Assembly (NCBI GenBank): GCA_006535965.1
Contig: QEAR01000067.1
Span: forward strand, 51,479 to 115,478
DNA from: Spizellomyces sp. 'palustris'
Lineage: Eukaryota; Chytridiomycota; Chytridiomycetes; Spizellomycetales; Spizellomycetaceae
Direction: 5' to 3'
DNA: 64,000 nucleotides
Shown: piece by piece, positions 1-10,255 of the stretch
Numbering within the stretch: position 1 is the stretch's first letter
Layout: every line of letters begins with the position of its first letter
Notes under the pieces: model-generated
Seen by the model: the letters and a program-made list of their open reading frames with translations, nothing else
What the model was told of the DNA's origin: nothing
Database searches by the model: none
Position numbers and translations under genes: made by a program

Positions 1-1396
1 TGTACGCCCCCTCCTTTCTTCGATCCGTATCCGACGTGGCCTTCTCGGATCCCGCCAAATCAATTAAATTCTAACAAAACCATACGAGGTCAGACGGCAG
101 ATTTCGACAAGAATTTTTGTGGGGGACATACCAATTGTGAAATGGTCACAGCACCCTTTGCACGGCCGGATCCCGTCCGGCGAGGTGTTCCAGGTGAGGG
201 TTGGCTCCGCTCTCGACTTTCAATCACCTATCACATCCATTAGCAAACAAAAACATACATGATGATTTGCATGATGGTATACCATTTGGAATATGGTATG
301 AGATCGACTACTGTGCTCATTATAATCGGTTGCACCAAAATGTCGATTTTCTTCCCCCTTTTTAATGATTCTCATGACCTGTTTGGGAGAGGTGACAATC
401 TCTTCTTTGAGTGGGGAGACAAAGACGCCGCGCTAGAGACAGTAGAATCATGTTTAGCTCAAATCCTGCAAGCATATCCTGCAAACTTTTTCTTTTACGC
501 CCATTTCCGAGATGGTTACCTTGCGATCTTCGTGGATGCGTAGATCGACTTGGTCGGGTGCCAAGAGGTCTCGAATTGTTTCGTTGCTTTTAGATTGCAA
601 GGTTAAAACAAACATAAGACCATTATCATCAAAAAAAAAAAAAGACTCACTAAATCTCCATATAAGAAACCCGTAACAAGTACTCCCGGTCTCCACTTTG
701 CTCCCGAATATACGCAAAAATATCCTCCACGGCTTGGGGTATCACACCAGGCTGCTCATCCACACCCATCATACTGTACGTTTTGCCAGATGCTGTTTGT
801 CCGTAGGCAAAGACGGTGCCATTGAAGCCTTCCATGGAGGCACGGACAACAGCCCGTGCAGAGCCTTCATAGAGTTGTTTATTGTCACTTCCCGTTTGGA
901 CAGCATCTGCAAGAAACGTAAGACATTGACACATGCGACAACAAGAAGAAAAAAACAAACCAAAAACATAATCGGTAACCGCCTTGCGATTCCGCTCTGC
1001 AAATTCCTCTGAAAACCCTATCCGCCCCAACCTCGTTTCCACTTGCCACACCGTCCCCCCATTCACAGCCTCCTCATTCGCCGTCAAAGGCCGCACACGC
1101 ACTGTCACATGACATGCATCCTTTCCCGTCTTTTTCTCGGATCGAGGAGTGGGTATGGATAGGGGTTTGGGTGGTGGGGTTGGGAGGGCGGATGCGACGG
1201 GGGAGGTGGGTGACGGGGAGGGAGTTGGGAGACCGGATATGGAGCGGGTTGGGAGGGAGGATGTTGGGGGTTTGATGGAGGATGGGGAGGGAAGGGAGGG
1301 TTGGGAGGAGGATCGGGTAATGGGTTCTGGGTCAGGTTCAGTTGTTGTTGAAGCGACACCGACAAAGCGACCCAAGCCGCGAAAGCCGGCAAACAT
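1..1396 (-). CDS. Kinesin-7 family motor protein (N-terminal part; gene runs off the left edge)
   Basis: Plus-end-directed microtubule motor of the kinesin-7 (CENP-E/KIP2) group. My exons, in coding order, are 1396-961, 906-651, 586-520, 432-283, 227-132 and 70-1, all with GT-AG borders and a kept frame; the gene continues beyond position 1. A Ser/Pro-rich head of about 90 residues precedes the motor. Seen in order: VRVRPL, the P-loop AYGQTASGKT, SYMEIYNETIRDLL, switch I NEHSSRSH and switch II LIDLAGSEK. The K-R-G-V-F-V step after IHEDR and the VIESRER stretch fit kinesin-7. The 54-nt intron 907-960 is a multiple of three and stop-free. Start at 1396 is the first ATG of the open frame; an upstream exon is possible. 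Family sure, subfamily likely. Confidence 0.9.
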
Positions 1397-2014
1397 GATG
1401 ATTGCGTCAAACGAATGCGGGCTATGTGAAAGGTTGAAATCAAAAGCGAGTGTAAGAGCTCTCTCCCTTGTTCTGTTCCTCGTCCATTTGTTCTACTAAA
1501 GAGAGCGAGTAAAAAACTTGTCTGAACGCGTAAAACAAGTCGCCCCCAACCAACAAACTATTTGAAACAAGAACAACAACAACAACTATGAAACACACAC
1601 AAGTCTCTCTCTCTCTCTCTCTTATATATATAGCACACACACTCTCACTTGCACAGACGGCTATACACACAAGGCACTAGTCACAAAATGATTTCTATCA
1701 ACAAGCACAACACACACACACACACAAGTAGCATCCATTTCATTCATCAACTCTTACACACGAGTTCACTGCCCATAGATTTTTTACTTTGCACATTTTG
1801 TCTAGTCGGGATCTCTAATCACTACAGCCACAATTGTACACATGATTATTGTATGTTTTGCAAATGCACTGATCCCCCGCTATTGCTTTCAACATGTTTA
1901 TTGTTGGATTGCTAAACATGTGCAGTTTCCCTAGTGTACTCTTCAAATATATAAAACTGTCGTGTTAAAAAATTAAAAACTTGCAAAACTAAAAACTCTC
2001 TCTCTCTCTCTAGT
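1397..2014. other. Intergenic: kinesin-7 upstream region with microsatellites
   Basis: No gene seen. It lies upstream of the kinesin gene and downstream of the zinc-finger gene, both on the minus strand. It holds a CT run at about 1604-1622 followed by TATATATA, a CA run at about 1711-1726 and a second CT run at about 1998-2012. Confidence 0.7.
1602..1636. repeat. Simple repeat: CT tract followed by short TA tract
   Basis: A (CT)n run of about 20 bases ends in a short TATATA block, upstream of the kinesin gene. On the minus strand this is a GA tract. A comparable CT run lies near 2000. Confidence 0.85.
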
Positions 2015-3454
2015 CTACCCATGCCATCCACCTTGAAACAGCACATCCTGCAAGGGCGAAATCTCCCCCAATCCCCGTCCTCGTCCATCATCATCATCAT
2101 CATCATCTTGCACAATATTGCCCACACCATACTCTTCCTCATCTTCATCACCCTCTGCATCTTCTTCAATGTCAGGAGGGGGCGGTAACGGATGGCTAAT
2201 TGCTTGTGATTGTTGTGCCTTGTCAGTCAAACTCGCAGCGACATCCTCAGGATGCGTAAACGTCTTTTTGTGATACCGCAATCCAGCAGCGGTAGAGTAC
2301 TGCTTTGAGCATTTCGGACAAGGATAGAAATCAGGCTTGACACGCGCCACACGCACAGGCGGCTGGCGGGGAATATGCGACATTTTGTGAAAGTGACGGA
2401 GATGGTACCGCAACCCTGCTCCCGTTCCATACGTTTTGGGACAGTCGGGGACAAAGCAGCGGTACACGCGCGGCTGCGGCGGTAAATTCCCATTTTGGTG
2501 GTGCTGAGACTGTCGCGAGGGAGGCACGGGAGACGTGGGGATGGAGGGTGCAGGCGACGACCAAGTGCTCGAGGGAGTCACGGTGCCGGACGGAAGGCCA
2601 TAGTCAATATGGGGCGACGACGACGACGACGGATGATCTGCAGAGTGCCCATCATCATACGCCATGGGATCCTCGTATTTGAGCGAATACGTTTCGGAAG
2701 CCGCCGTGCTGCAGTCTGAGGGGGAGGTGGGAGGAGCCAGAGGGGGCGGGATGCGCGAGTGGTGCAGCTCGCCACCGCTGGTAGGAGCGGAAAAGGGTGG
2801 AGTGGGGAGAGAGGACTGGACAGTAGGGGCTTTGGGGGACCATTGCTGCTGCGGAGTGAGGTGAGCGTGATGAGAGGGGGGATGATAGTCTATATCGGCA
2901 GGAACAGAGGAATGCTGAGAGTGGTAGCTGCTTGCCGAGAGAATGTCTTCAAAGGTGGAAAAGACGGGAGTAGGGAGGGAGGGCAGACCTGTGCCGGTTG
3001 GCGAAGGTTGAAACATGGAGACACTCAGTTGATGCTGTTGATGATTGTTGTTGTAATGTTGTTGTTGTCGTTGTTGATGATGATGCTGTTGATGCAGTTG
3101 TGGATGCTGAAAATGTGAGTCTGTGACAAGGTTGGGAAGCGAAATGTGGGCAGACATTTGCATTGGCATGTGGCCAGTCATTTGAATGTGGGGAAGGGCG
3201 TACCCGTTCCAAGGCATGTGCGATGGCACGACAAAGCCGCCGTGCTGCTGCTGCTGTGGTTGTGAAAAGCCACCTTGATGATGCTGCTGCTGCTGCTGAT
3301 GCACGGGAGAAGACGGAACGGGATACTGAGGCGAGAGGTGGTCAGAGGGAGAGTAAGGGTAGGCAGAGCGAGGCATGGAGAGCATGGGATCCGACTGACT
3401 GCGCTGAACGGGATGACCGTGTTGGCGATGACGAGCGTACTGGTCCATTGTCAT
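2015..3454 (-). CDS. C2H2 zinc-finger transcription factor (Sfp1/JAZF1-like finger pair)
   Basis: Likely DNA-binding regulator of about 479 residues. The first two thirds are low-complexity Gln/His/Ser/Pro sequence with trinucleotide-encoded poly-Gln and poly-His. Two C2H2 fingers lie at about residues 330-395: C-x4-C followed 12 residues later by GLRYHLRHFH, then CPKC followed by GLRYHKKTFTH. The repeated GLRYH cores and wide spacing recall the Sfp1/JAZF1 group; this is my inference. The tail is acidic with a run of Asp. Start: the frame is open to 3871, but sequence upstream of 3454 looks like UTR. An alternative first exon begins at ATG 3683, splices out about 3604-3672, and adds a Thr-rich head. 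I chose 3454. Confidence 0.75.
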   Translation of the reverse strand: MTMDQYARHRQHGHPVQRSQSDPMLSMPRSAYPYSPSDHLSPQYPVPSSPVHQQQQQHHQGGFSQPQQQQHGGFVVPSHMPWNGYALPHIQMTGHMPMQMSAHISLPNLVTDSHFQHPQLHQQHHHQQRQQQHYNNNHQQHQLSVSMFQPSPTGTGLPSLPTPVFSTFEDILSASSYHSQHSSVPADIDYHPPSHHAHLTPQQQWSPKAPTVQSSLPTPPFSAPTSGGELHHSRIPPPLAPPTSPSDCSTAASETYSLKYEDPMAYDDGHSADHPSSSSSPHIDYGLPSGTVTPSSTWSSPAPSIPTSPVPPSRQSQHHQNGNLPPQPRVYRCFVPDCPKTYGTGAGLRYHLRHFHKMSHIPRQPPVRVARVKPDFYPCPKCSKQYSTAAGLRYHKKTFTHPEDVAASLTDKAQQSQAISHPLPPPPDIEEDAEGDEDEEEYGVGNIVQDDDDDDDGRGRGLGEISPLQDVLFQGGWHG

Positions 3455-4600
3455 GTGTATGCCGCAGCAGACCACCACTGATGCTCCACCGTCGTGACTC
3501 GTAGGAAGTGGTGGAGGTGATTTCTTTGCCGTTGTCGTCCTTGTCGTCGTTGTTGTTGTTGTTGCAGCAATAGTAGTGGTTGTAGTGGGAGTTGATTGCA
3601 AGTGCTGACTGCCATTGCCCCGAATGAGAATCCACCACAAGAATAAAAATAAAGAAAAACCAATACTCACAGCGAGCCCATGGGAAAACACCGAATGTGT
3701 GTGTGTGGGAAGAAATAATAAAAATAAAAAGGCAACGCGCGCGCGATAAAAAAAAAACCAGCAAGAAAAGGAGGTAGTCAAAAGGAAGGAAGGAGAAAGT
3801 GGGAGTTGAAAAAGGAGAGCGTGGGAAAAAGGCGACTCTCCTTTTCTGTGAGAAGGAAAAAAAGCCATCATTTTATAAATCTACACTCTATATATCTATA
3901 TATAGTATTATTATATTATGTGGCGTCATTCCTTTCTATTTATGGAATTATTGAGTGCATTCGAATGTTTGAGAGACCATGGAATTGCATTGGGAGAATT
4001 GATTGGTGCATTCAATCGAGAGTGTGATATTGGAATAGTGTTGATGATGGTGTGATATTGGATAGAGCGACCATGGAGTTTGGGGGGGATTTGTATGGGA
4101 CGTTTGTATGGGGGATTTCTATACTTGCGAGAATGGCTTTCTATTCGTGTTTCGTACTGGCAGTCACTCGCAGTCACTAGAGATGATGTAGGACGATTGT
4201 CATTGTCGTAACAAACTGCGTTTTGTCTCGAACGATCCTTTGATGTTTTCCAGAATGAAAAAAAGCCCTTGTTCTCAACCCTTTCTTTCCTACGGCCCCC
4301 TACGGCCCTACGGTCAGTCGTTGAACCTCTTGAACCCTGAAGGTTTCTTGTGCAAAAGTGTGAAATGTCACACTTACGGCATATGACAGTGCCACCCATT
4401 CATGTGACAGTGCCACCCTCATTATGACGCTTTTGGTCTAAATGAACTCGCACCATTCAACCGCTTTCCCTTCCAACTTGCAACTACAGGCTTTAGGGAT
4501 TTTGGTTTTTGAAAGACCTCCACGCGCAAGGGAGAAGGGAAGAAGGGGACTCTTTGAAAACTGTTCACGCCAAGGACGAGAGGTTTTTTAGAATAAAAGA
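3455..4600. other. Intergenic/5' region between divergent genes, with a short direct repeat
   Basis: Divergent spacer between the zinc-finger gene and the gene at 4601. About 3604-3683 may hold an alternative first exon and intron of the zinc-finger gene. A 157-codon minus-strand frame at 3926-4399 has no recognisable domain. A direct repeat sharing GACAGTGCCACCC occurs at about 4385-4397 and 4405-4417, with a CCTACGG-rich patch at about 4288-4312. Confidence 0.55.
4385..4417. repeat. Short direct repeat, 20-bp period, in a promoter region
   Basis: GACAGTGCCACCC appears twice with a 20-bp period, about 185 bp upstream of the start codon at 4601. It could be a duplicated regulatory element of the downstream gene; no function is shown by sequence alone. 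Confidence 0.6.
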
Positions 4601-5218
4601 ATGGATATGCATTCCTCCTCCTCGTCACCGACATTCCCTACACCCACGCGTCGTCAAATGGGTGTTCTCCGGATTGAGACGGACGGTCAACGCTCAGGTC
4701 GCCAAACACTCTCCCCAATTGAACAAATATCAAGCGCACTCGTCATGGACGACACTGATCGCAGAGATCCCCTCGACTTTTTAGACACGCTCCAATCCTA
4801 CCTCGTTTACCGCGTCCACCCCGTCGCACGCTCCCAAAAACCTACCACAGAATCCGCTCTCCTCGTCAAAACATGGATAGACTCTCTTTCCTCCACTGAC
4901 CACCACCACTACCACAACCATACCTCACCAACATGGTCCAATAGAACAAGCGGATCTAGCACAAGCAGTCCAACCCAACCGTCAAACCTCCTAGACCTCC
5001 TCGATGCTAAAATTGCTGAACTGACAGCCGACATTGACACGTACCATATTCCCCGCTCGGCGTCTGTCTCATCCTCCTTGTCCTCGCATTCCTCGTGCTC
5101 GTCCTCATCCTCGCGTCTCGAATCTATTCCTGAGCACCCTCAACATGAGATTCAGAAATTGGGTCGAGAGTTGGATCGCTTGAATAGGCGGGATGGCAGA
5201 AAACCCGTCCTTGCCTAG
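4601..5218 (+). CDS. Hypothetical protein, Ser/His-rich, 205 aa
   Basis: Intronless frame of 205 residues that I do not recognise. A possibly folded segment lies at about residues 40-80 (DPLDFLDTLQSYLVYRVHP) and a helical stretch at about 130-145 (LLDLLDAKIAELTADIDTY). Between and after them are runs of Ser, Thr and His, and a basic tail EIQKLGRELDRLNRRDGRK ends the protein. No signal peptide or membrane helix. It is divergent from the zinc-finger gene and convergent with PIF1. Coding is supported by length, composition and a sensible helical tail, not by homology. Confidence 0.6.
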   Translation: MDMHSSSSSPTFPTPTRRQMGVLRIETDGQRSGRQTLSPIEQISSALVMDDTDRRDPLDFLDTLQSYLVYRVHPVARSQKPTTESALLVKTWIDSLSSTDHHHYHNHTSPTWSNRTSGSSTSSPTQPSNLLDLLDAKIAELTADIDTYHIPRSASVSSSLSSHSSCSSSSSRLESIPEHPQHEIQKLGRELDRLNRRDGRKPVLA

Positions 5219-5794
5219 GTGCCCACTCTTCTTTGACGAGCGACAGAAAAAAAAAAAAGATACACACATACAACGCCAATCCCTCAACGACCGCCATCTT
5301 GAACAAATAGACCTCTTGCTGATGATCATCCTTTTCTTGTACATTCCTTACTGTTCTATTTAAGAAAACCTCTTATCTCGTCTAGTCCTAGTCTAGTTTT
5401 TTTTTGTCTGCTAGCATTGGATGTAGTCTTGTCATTTTTTTTTCACTACAAGTTACTATTATATCCTTAATAGAGATGCCTTTAGCAGTGTTTGATATTG
5501 TTTTGCCAAAATTCTTGATACTTTGACATGGAGTTCCACGTAGGAAAGCAGTCGTGACACTTTATAAAGAATCCAAAACGTCGGGCTATGAACGGCAAAC
5601 GGCAATTAAAAACCATCCAATATAAAACACTATGTATACGAACGCAAAATTATGAATCTACAACCCATTTCAGCATCCTAGATGAAAAGCAGAATACACT
5701 AACCAACAATAACAACTCTCATCTCATCCTATACAATTCGCAAGCACATTGCCCACCTCATCTACACCATCTCGTATCAAAACAAAAAAACGAC
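5219..5794. other. Intergenic between convergent genes
   Basis: AT-rich 3' ends of the 4601-5218 gene and of PIF1, with several poly-T/poly-A runs. I see no gene or structured element. Confidence 0.6.
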
Positions 5795-7428
5795 CTACAA
5801 CGTCATCATTTGATATCTCTTTCCAAACTCGACCACCTTGTCACTCACAAACACACTCTTGCCCCCAAACGCCTTGACACGTAACCCCTCCAACCCCTTG
5901 ACCCTCGACAAGGCCGTATAAGCCTGCCCAGACGCAAAAGCAGCCTCCAAATCCACTTCAACCCGATCCAGCGTCATCCCCTGACTTTTATGCACCGTCA
6001 ACGCCCACGCCAATTTCAGCGGTATTTGCTTCCGAACCAAGACCCCACGACCCGGTCCAAGCGACATTTCAAACCGGTGGTACCCCACACAAAAGATTTT
6101 CCGGTCTGCGAATTGGACAATGGGGAGCGACACGTGCGTATCGAGGACGGGGTCTAACGCTGTCTTGTACCCCACGACATGTCCTCTTGCGCCATTGACG
6201 AGACCTTGGTTGACGGCCATGTTTCGGAGGAGGACGACTTGGGCGCCCGGTTTAAGATGCAAGGTCCTAGGAGCCGCAAAGGAATTAAAGTGCCCATCAA
6301 TGACTTCTTGAAATTCCGGTACGAGCCTCATCGTGTCTCGTCCCGCTTCAAAACTATCATTGGCCGTAAATGTCGTCACAGCCTCTGGCAACCGATGCAA
6401 CGCCAGGTGATTATACTGCTGCGCAACCCGGTTGTACCCTGTAATCAATGTCGGCTCCAACACATCCTCATCCTCCCATGTCCGCCCAACACACCCCTGT
6501 AAGGCCTTTTGAACAAACTCATCATAAACCCCCCGTCGAACTCTACTCAACACCTCCACAAACACTTTATCCGTCTGCCTAAAAATCTGCGACAACTCCA
6601 CCATCCTCATCCCCCGGTTCACCAAAGCCTTCCACGCCCGTGACTCAAACACGTACCCAGCCTCCCGACCCACACACACTGGCGGCAATTGCCAAAAATC
6701 CCCACAGAGCACCACCTGCATCCCACCAAAAGGCCTATCATACACCTTTCGAATCACCCGCGAAACATGGTCGAGTGTATTAAAGAGAATTGGATCCACC
6801 ATGCTCGCTTCATCAATCACGAGGATATCGGTTTCTTCGTAGGGTTTGCGTCGGATGGTCGAGCGCTGCACGTGGTGCGTAAGGCTCGTTATACTTGATG
6901 TCGATGAACCAACGTGTGACATGAACGAGTGGAGTGTTTGACCGTTCAACTAGATACACATTTTATTAATCTGTACATTTAAATACCCATTGGAAACACC
7001 TTACATTCGCAGCAGCAATCCCCGTCGGACTCTACAACCCCAAAAACAAAATCAATAAAGATGCAAATAACCATTTTCTTCACACATGAACCATTCTAAC
7101 TCACCGTAACAGCAACCCGTTTCCCAGACTTTCGTACCCTCCCAACAAACTCATTCAAAACAGCCGTCTTACCCGTCCCCGCCTTCCCCGTGAAAAACAC
7201 ATTGGACCCACTCGACAAGATTTGTACTAGTTTCTCTTGGGAGTCGGAGAGGGGGGGTGTAGGCGCACTCGACAAGATTTGTACCAGTTTCTCTTGGGGT
7301 TCGGAGAGGGGGGGTGGGGTTGGGGTTAGGTAGGGGGCTTCGGTGTGGGCGTGGGCGAGGGCTGTGGAGAGGTGGCGGATGGAATGGTGGATGCGTAGTG
7401 GTCGGTGGTAGAGGATAGAAAGGGGCAT
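5795..7428 (-). CDS. PIF1: PIF1-family 5'-3' DNA helicase, probably mitochondrial
   Basis: Superfamily 1B helicase of 501 residues that unwinds DNA 5'-3' and in fungi maintains mitochondrial DNA and telomeres. Exons: 7428-7105, 7031-7005 (27 nt) and 6949-5795. The microexon encodes SPTGIAAAN, which joins VAVT to LNGQTLHSF and rebuilds the conserved motif Ia region. The Walker A motif GKAGTGKT is at about residues 80-87, Walker B DILVIDEASM at about 158-167, FGGMQVVLCGDFWQLPPV follows, and ALTVHKSQGMTLD plus YTALSRV complete the helicase. The first 25 residues are Arg/His/Ser-rich without acids, a plausible mitochondrial presequence. A 57-bp tandem duplication (about 7211-7324) repeats QEKLVQILSS. 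The protein is shorter than yeast Pif1 because of its compact N-terminus. Confidence 0.92.
7005..7031 (-). other. PIF1: 27-nt microexon of the PIF1 gene
   Basis: Flanked by TTGTAG acceptor and GTAAGG donor on the minus strand, it encodes nine residues of the conserved helicase motif. Without it the Ia region of the helicase would be missing. Confidence 0.9.
7211..7324. repeat. Tandem 57-bp duplication inside the PIF1 coding sequence
   Basis: Two near-identical copies, starting at 7211 and 7268, each encode a QEKLVQILSS segment just before the Walker A motif. The period is 19 codons, so the frame is kept. Confidence 0.85.
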
Positions 7429-7856
7429 CTAGCTAAATGTCAAAATGTGGAGTATAGAGGTTTGTTTGGCGTATACTGCCAGCGATCGTTTGACACTTGT
7501 CCAAGCCACATGTACGCGTCCGGACGTCCCGTCAAAGCTCGCTGATTTTAATATTGCAAGAAACGGTATTTTTAGGGATGGACGTTACAGCGTGATGTCT
7601 AATGGTGTATGCGAATAGAGATGCTCAATGGGCGAAATGTTGGAATGTCTGAGTCGTGGTACCCAATCCATCCGTACGTGTTCAAAATGAGAAACCCTTA
7701 TTTATGTATGTTGGCTTGGACATTTGAAGGACACCCCAGCGGAATGAAATACAAACGTTTTACCATTTTTGATAAAACTCGAGCAATCAGTTGGATGATA
7801 TACATTTAGCCTTCGCAAAAAGCATCCAAACACAAAAAACCACAGGCATTCACATT
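7429..7856. other. Intergenic between PIF1 and RIC8
   Basis: Upstream region of PIF1 and 3' flank of RIC8 (both minus strand). Nothing recognised. Confidence 0.55.
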
Positions 7857-9662
7857 CTACCCCAATTTTGGCACAGCCTTAATAATACCCGTCCGATTCA
7901 ACCTCTCCAACAACACAAACAGCTTTTCCGCTTCCCTTTCCTTCTCTTCCTCACTCATAGCCTTCCACTCTTCATCCGCTTTCTGCGCGCTGAATTCACC
8001 TGTAATGGGGTCAATACCTTCTGTTGGCGCACTCGCACTGGGAAGGAGACCGCGGTTGTAGAGAAAGCCCGCGGCGTGGCCGTATCCAATGTAGGAGATG
8101 AGGGTCTCGGCTTTATAGAAAAATGTTAATAGGTTAGGATTGAATGGGAAGAAAATAAAACGTACGTGATTCATCAGAGAGTATAAAAAAGAGTTCAGAG
8201 ACGGCTTGTCGGAGGTTTGGATATGTGATGGATGTCATGAAACGTATTAATCGAGCCGTCAATGTCGTCCCTTTATCCAACGGCTGACTTCGATCTCTTT
8301 AACAAAACATGAGTAGGCGTGACCCCAAAACACACATACTGCAAAACGCTACTCACATGTCTTTTGGCATGATCCAGTCTCTCATGACGGCCCTGGCACG
8401 CACATCCCCTCTAGCAACCCCCACCAAAACCAGCACCAAAGGCGAGCACATCTCATCCAGCAATATTCCACCCACGCGTACTTCCTCCTCCGCATCCTCG
8501 CCATGGACACCCACCGTCAGTTCCAATATATCCACAAACTTTCGCAAGAGTGCATAGTCGTCATTGGGAAACCAAATGTCGTGTTGTGTAGGGAAATGCA
8601 ATAAAGTGTGAATGGCGTGCGAGATGGGTGGTGAGAGCGGGGGAGTTGGGAGGGGATACGACAGGAGGAGGTCAAGAATGGGTATCACGAGTCTTAATTT
8701 TTTTGGTTTTCATGAGATATAATGTTACCATTTTTCCGCATGTAGCAAACTTACCCTGTACATTCAGTCTCTCCATCCGATATATTGAAAACAACCTTTA
8801 AGATCTCGTTCAACACCATCAATTCCATCCCCGCCACCGGTATTTTGACTAGTCTCTCGAGTCTCTGTTTCTTTTTTTTAGTCCCAATTCGCAAGAGAAC
8901 ATACAAAAGCTTTTGTCCAGTACCTCGGTCAATATACCAACAATTCCCTTTTTCAATATCCCCTGCACAACCTCACCTTCAACACTCGCCAAAAACAGGA
9001 TCCGAAGTATCAGAAAGGTGGGTTCAGATCCTAAACCCTCATCCTATACAGCCCCATTAAAAACTCCACTCATCCAAAAGAAAATTGCCACATGGAACAC
9101 AACATACCTTTATAATCTCTACACTCTTTTCAACACCACCTACATCCCATACCACACCCCTCGCAGGCGGATAATGCAACAACACATTACAAAGACATTT
9201 AAGCCCCTCTGTTGTGTGTGGTGTCGTTTGATACTCATTTGGTCCGAGTCCCGCATGCAATACCAACAATTTTGTACCCTATATATTTGATCAGATACGT
9301 CAAGTGGATATTGGGTGGATACTAGGCACGACGGTACGTTACCTCAACGGAATAGAGTGCATCGCATCCAACGGATTCACGTAATAGGATCCGTAACGCG
9401 CTTAATACGTGGATAAAGACTAGTGGACACGTTCAATACATGCTAGCGTTATATAGTTATATGCTTGTTATTTACCGTCTTGGCTCCATGTAGCGCTCTC
9501 GTCACGTAGGCCATGAACGATACGATCCACGTACGCGGTTTTTTCGGCGACGGGGATCATGGGTGTGAAGCATGTTGTTTGGGCGTGGGTTTTGAGAAAG
9601 TTTTGGAGGGTGGAGAGAAGGGTTGGGTCTGTGAAGGATGGTGGGAGGGGTGGGAGGGACAT
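7857..9662 (-). CDS. RIC8: RIC8/synembryn guanine nucleotide exchange factor for G-alpha
   Basis: Cytosolic armadillo-like chaperone and receptor-independent exchange factor for heterotrimeric G-alpha subunits. The model has eight exons: 9662-9476, 9419-9343, 9278-9108, 9043-8924, 8864-8755, 8692-8357, 8296-8166 and 8110-7857, giving 461 residues, close to other fungal RIC8 proteins. Conserved segments: VLSALRILLRESVGCD (residues about 68-83), LVLHAGL, HTTEGLKCLCNVLLHYPPA, FLILRILFLAS, PVAGMELMVLNEILKVVFN, DKGTTLTARLIRFMTS, YPNLRQAVSELFFILSDES, SYIGYGHAAGFLYNRGLL and ERLNRTGIIK at the C-terminus. All introns are GT-AG and keep phase. Start at 9662 is the only ATG in the first exon before the conserved part. 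A class A receptor gene lies 10 kb away, but no G-protein gene is in the window. Confidence 0.93.
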
Positions 9663-10255
9663 TATGATGGTGTGTGTTGGGGTTTGTGGTGTCGAATTGT
9701 TGCAAACGAAAGTGTTCCGACGCGTGGGTCGCGTCACGTGAGACTGATTGGTAAGCAGCTGCGATCAACTTGAAAGAGTCAAGACTCTTGTCCAGGGAAG
9801 GATCAACAGGGACTTAGGAATAATGGATCAAGGGACCATGTCAGGGTGTGAAGAATGTGCACCTCTCGAGACGTTCAGGGTGTCCAAAGGAACGCATCCT
9901 TCCAGGGAATGACATACTCTTCTCGCAAGACGCTGCCTAGACAGCCCTTGACACAAAAAACAAGAAATACAAATTTCCATTTGCCAATGCGCCCACCAAA
10001 ACTCGAACCCACAAAGATTGTTCGACAGTCGCACACGTGTCATCACACGACAGCCGAATTTGATACTCTTCACATGTCTGGATCTAAATGAAAGGTCACG
10101 TTGCACTTGGTGTAACATGTTTCCAAATATAGCATAATTGGTAGTTAGCGTATTTAATGGCCAAGGGAGGTTGCGTTCCCCCACCGTTTCTTCCTCACGC
10201 CCGCCCATCGCCATCTTTGGAACTCGCCCGTCCTCACGTTGGTAACTCATTGGCC
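9663..10255. other. Divergent spacer between RIC8 and the acyl-CoA dehydrogenase
   Basis: No coding sequence recognised. A stretch at 9987-10060 resembles a tRNA in its B-box-like CTCGAACC but cannot fold as one (see rejected items). Confidence 0.55.

Noticed and set aside
907-960. Frame-neutral, stop-free introns (907-960, 12171-12230, 36374-36427, 51789-51869) as regulated retention
   Set aside because: With about 143 short introns, this many 3n stop-free cases are expected by chance, and family alignment requires their removal.
3926-4399. 157-codon minus-strand open frame
   Set aside because: No domain, composition unlike a folded protein, overlaps the promoter region of the gene at 4601.
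9987-10060. tRNA-like stretch on the minus strand with a B-box-like GGTTCGAG
   Set aside because: The flanking T-stem cannot pair, the anticodon stem leaves a 5-base loop, and no D-arm matches. At best a decayed tRNA remnant.
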